Assembly: GCA_026400835.1 (NCBI GenBank)
Contig: JAPLOA010000074.1
Location: forward strand, 62,001 to 126,000
Direction: 5' to 3'
DNA: 64,000 nucleotides
Origin: Planctomycetales bacterium
GTDB lineage: Bacteria; Planctomycetota; Planctomycetia; Planctomycetales; Planctomycetaceae
Positions within the stretch are counted from its first letter, which is position 1; every line of letters starts with the position of its first letter. Positions 63,612-64,000 of this stretch are shown piece after piece. The translations under genes were made by a program, and so were the position numbers. The notes beneath the pieces were generated by a model, which was not told the DNA's origin, ran no database searches, and was given only the letters and a program-made list of their open reading frames with translations.

Positions 63612-64000
63612 ATGGTTGAAAATCTTCCCTTCGACACCGTTCGCCACAAAGCTCTCACAATTGATGGCTATTCGCGAGCGGCCGTCCAGAGCTATTGGCG
63701 AGTTCAGGAGCTGAAGCTTGGTTTTGAACTGGGAGCAAGCCCCTGGAACTTCATGGGGACTCAGGTCTTCCTTGTGACACACGGTCATCTGGATCATCTG
63801 GCCGCGTTACCCGTTTATGTCGCGCGGCGACGCATGATGAAGATGGATCCGCCAACGATCTACCTCCCGGAAGCGATCGTTGACGACGTATGGCGTGTAG
63901 TCAAAGCCTGGCAGAAGCTGGATCGAGGACGCATGATGTGCGAACTCGTCGGCGTGAAAGAGGGCGACATGATTACGCTGTCACGTGAGCATCGATTTAC
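63612..64000 (+). CDS. Metallo-beta-lactamase-fold protein, RNase Z-like (3' truncated by window)
   Basis: The first 129 residues are present and open to the window edge. The frame reads [40 protein letters not shown] and [26 protein letters not shown] is the HxHxDH zinc motif, and the ISDIG-free start with YSRAAV resembles RNase Z-like or cAMP-PDE-like enzymes. The protein continues beyond the window, so the exact family is uncertain. Confidence 0.8.
   Translation, partial: MVENLPFDTVRHKALTIDGYSRAAVQSYWRVQELKLGFELGASPWNFMGTQVFLVTHGHLDHLAALPVYVARRRMMKMDPPTIYLPEAIVDDVWRVVKAWQKLDRGRMMCELVGVKEGDMITLSREHRF

Noticed and set aside
1-64000. CRISPR arrays, insertion sequences and rRNA genes
   Set aside because: No regularly spaced direct repeats, no transposase-like frames, and no rRNA-like sequence were seen.

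Overview
The window looks like chromosomal DNA from a planctomycete, probably of the Gimesia/Rubinisphaera/Fuerstiella kind. The evidence is gene content: DUF1553 and two DUF1501 secreted-protein genes, a long SecA with an inserted repeat region, a WaaA/LptE/BamD-like outer-membrane set, a U32 peptidase, a slipin, several lineage-specific secreted proteins and many intergenic palindromes. Most genes are housekeeping genes interleaved with planctomycete-type accessory genes. I see no prophage, insertion sequence, CRISPR array or rRNA. Layout, 1-16 kb: end of a DUF1553 gene, a MoxR ATPase, an M48 metalloprotease lipoprotein, a U32 peptidase, an SRAP (HMCES/YedK) protein, a GYF-like Lys-rich protein, then ribE-rsmA-guaB and a secreted protein. 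tRNA-Leu(TAA) follows, then a VOC protein, a DUF218 protein, tRNA-Met(CAT) and a three-repeat slipin. 17-26 kb: a minus-strand run reading secA, waaA, thiS-like, recO, a BamD-like TPR lipoprotein, lptE and a small secreted protein, largely an envelope-biogenesis block. 26-36 kb: a small membrane protein behind a candidate sigma-54 promoter, an HD/PAS/GGDEF signalling protein, a small secreted protein, ubiE/menG, a SET protein, pyrB overlapping a dihydroorotase-like gene that lacks metal-binding histidines, a frameshifted MoaD/ThiS-like gene and a DUF1501 gene. 36-64 kb: a zinc-ribbon membrane protein, a YfhO-like membrane protein carrying an in-frame palindromic repeat, a DUF456 protein, a ceramidase-like/LamG fusion, a DUF4011-helicase-nuclease giant, a Rieske oxygenase, a dimethylformamidase-like protein, an M19 dipeptidase, a Uma2-type protein, citrate synthase, a second DUF1501 gene, RF3, a TolC-like lipoprotein, a YkgJ-type protein, HisS and the start of a metallo-beta-lactamase-fold protein. 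The most unusual signals are: (1) a 51-bp palindromic repeat, four copies plus a half copy, with no stop codon in any frame, one copy lying in frame inside a membrane-protein gene, as in Rickettsia palindromic elements; (2) a probably dead dihydroorotase translationally coupled to pyrB; (3) a MoaD-like gene whose two halves lie in frames offset by -1 next to an A-run; (4) a five-fold repeat insertion in SecA; (5) the DUF4011-helicase-nuclease protein, which resembles a reported anti-phage architecture. All functions come from motif reading and family knowledge; no search was run.
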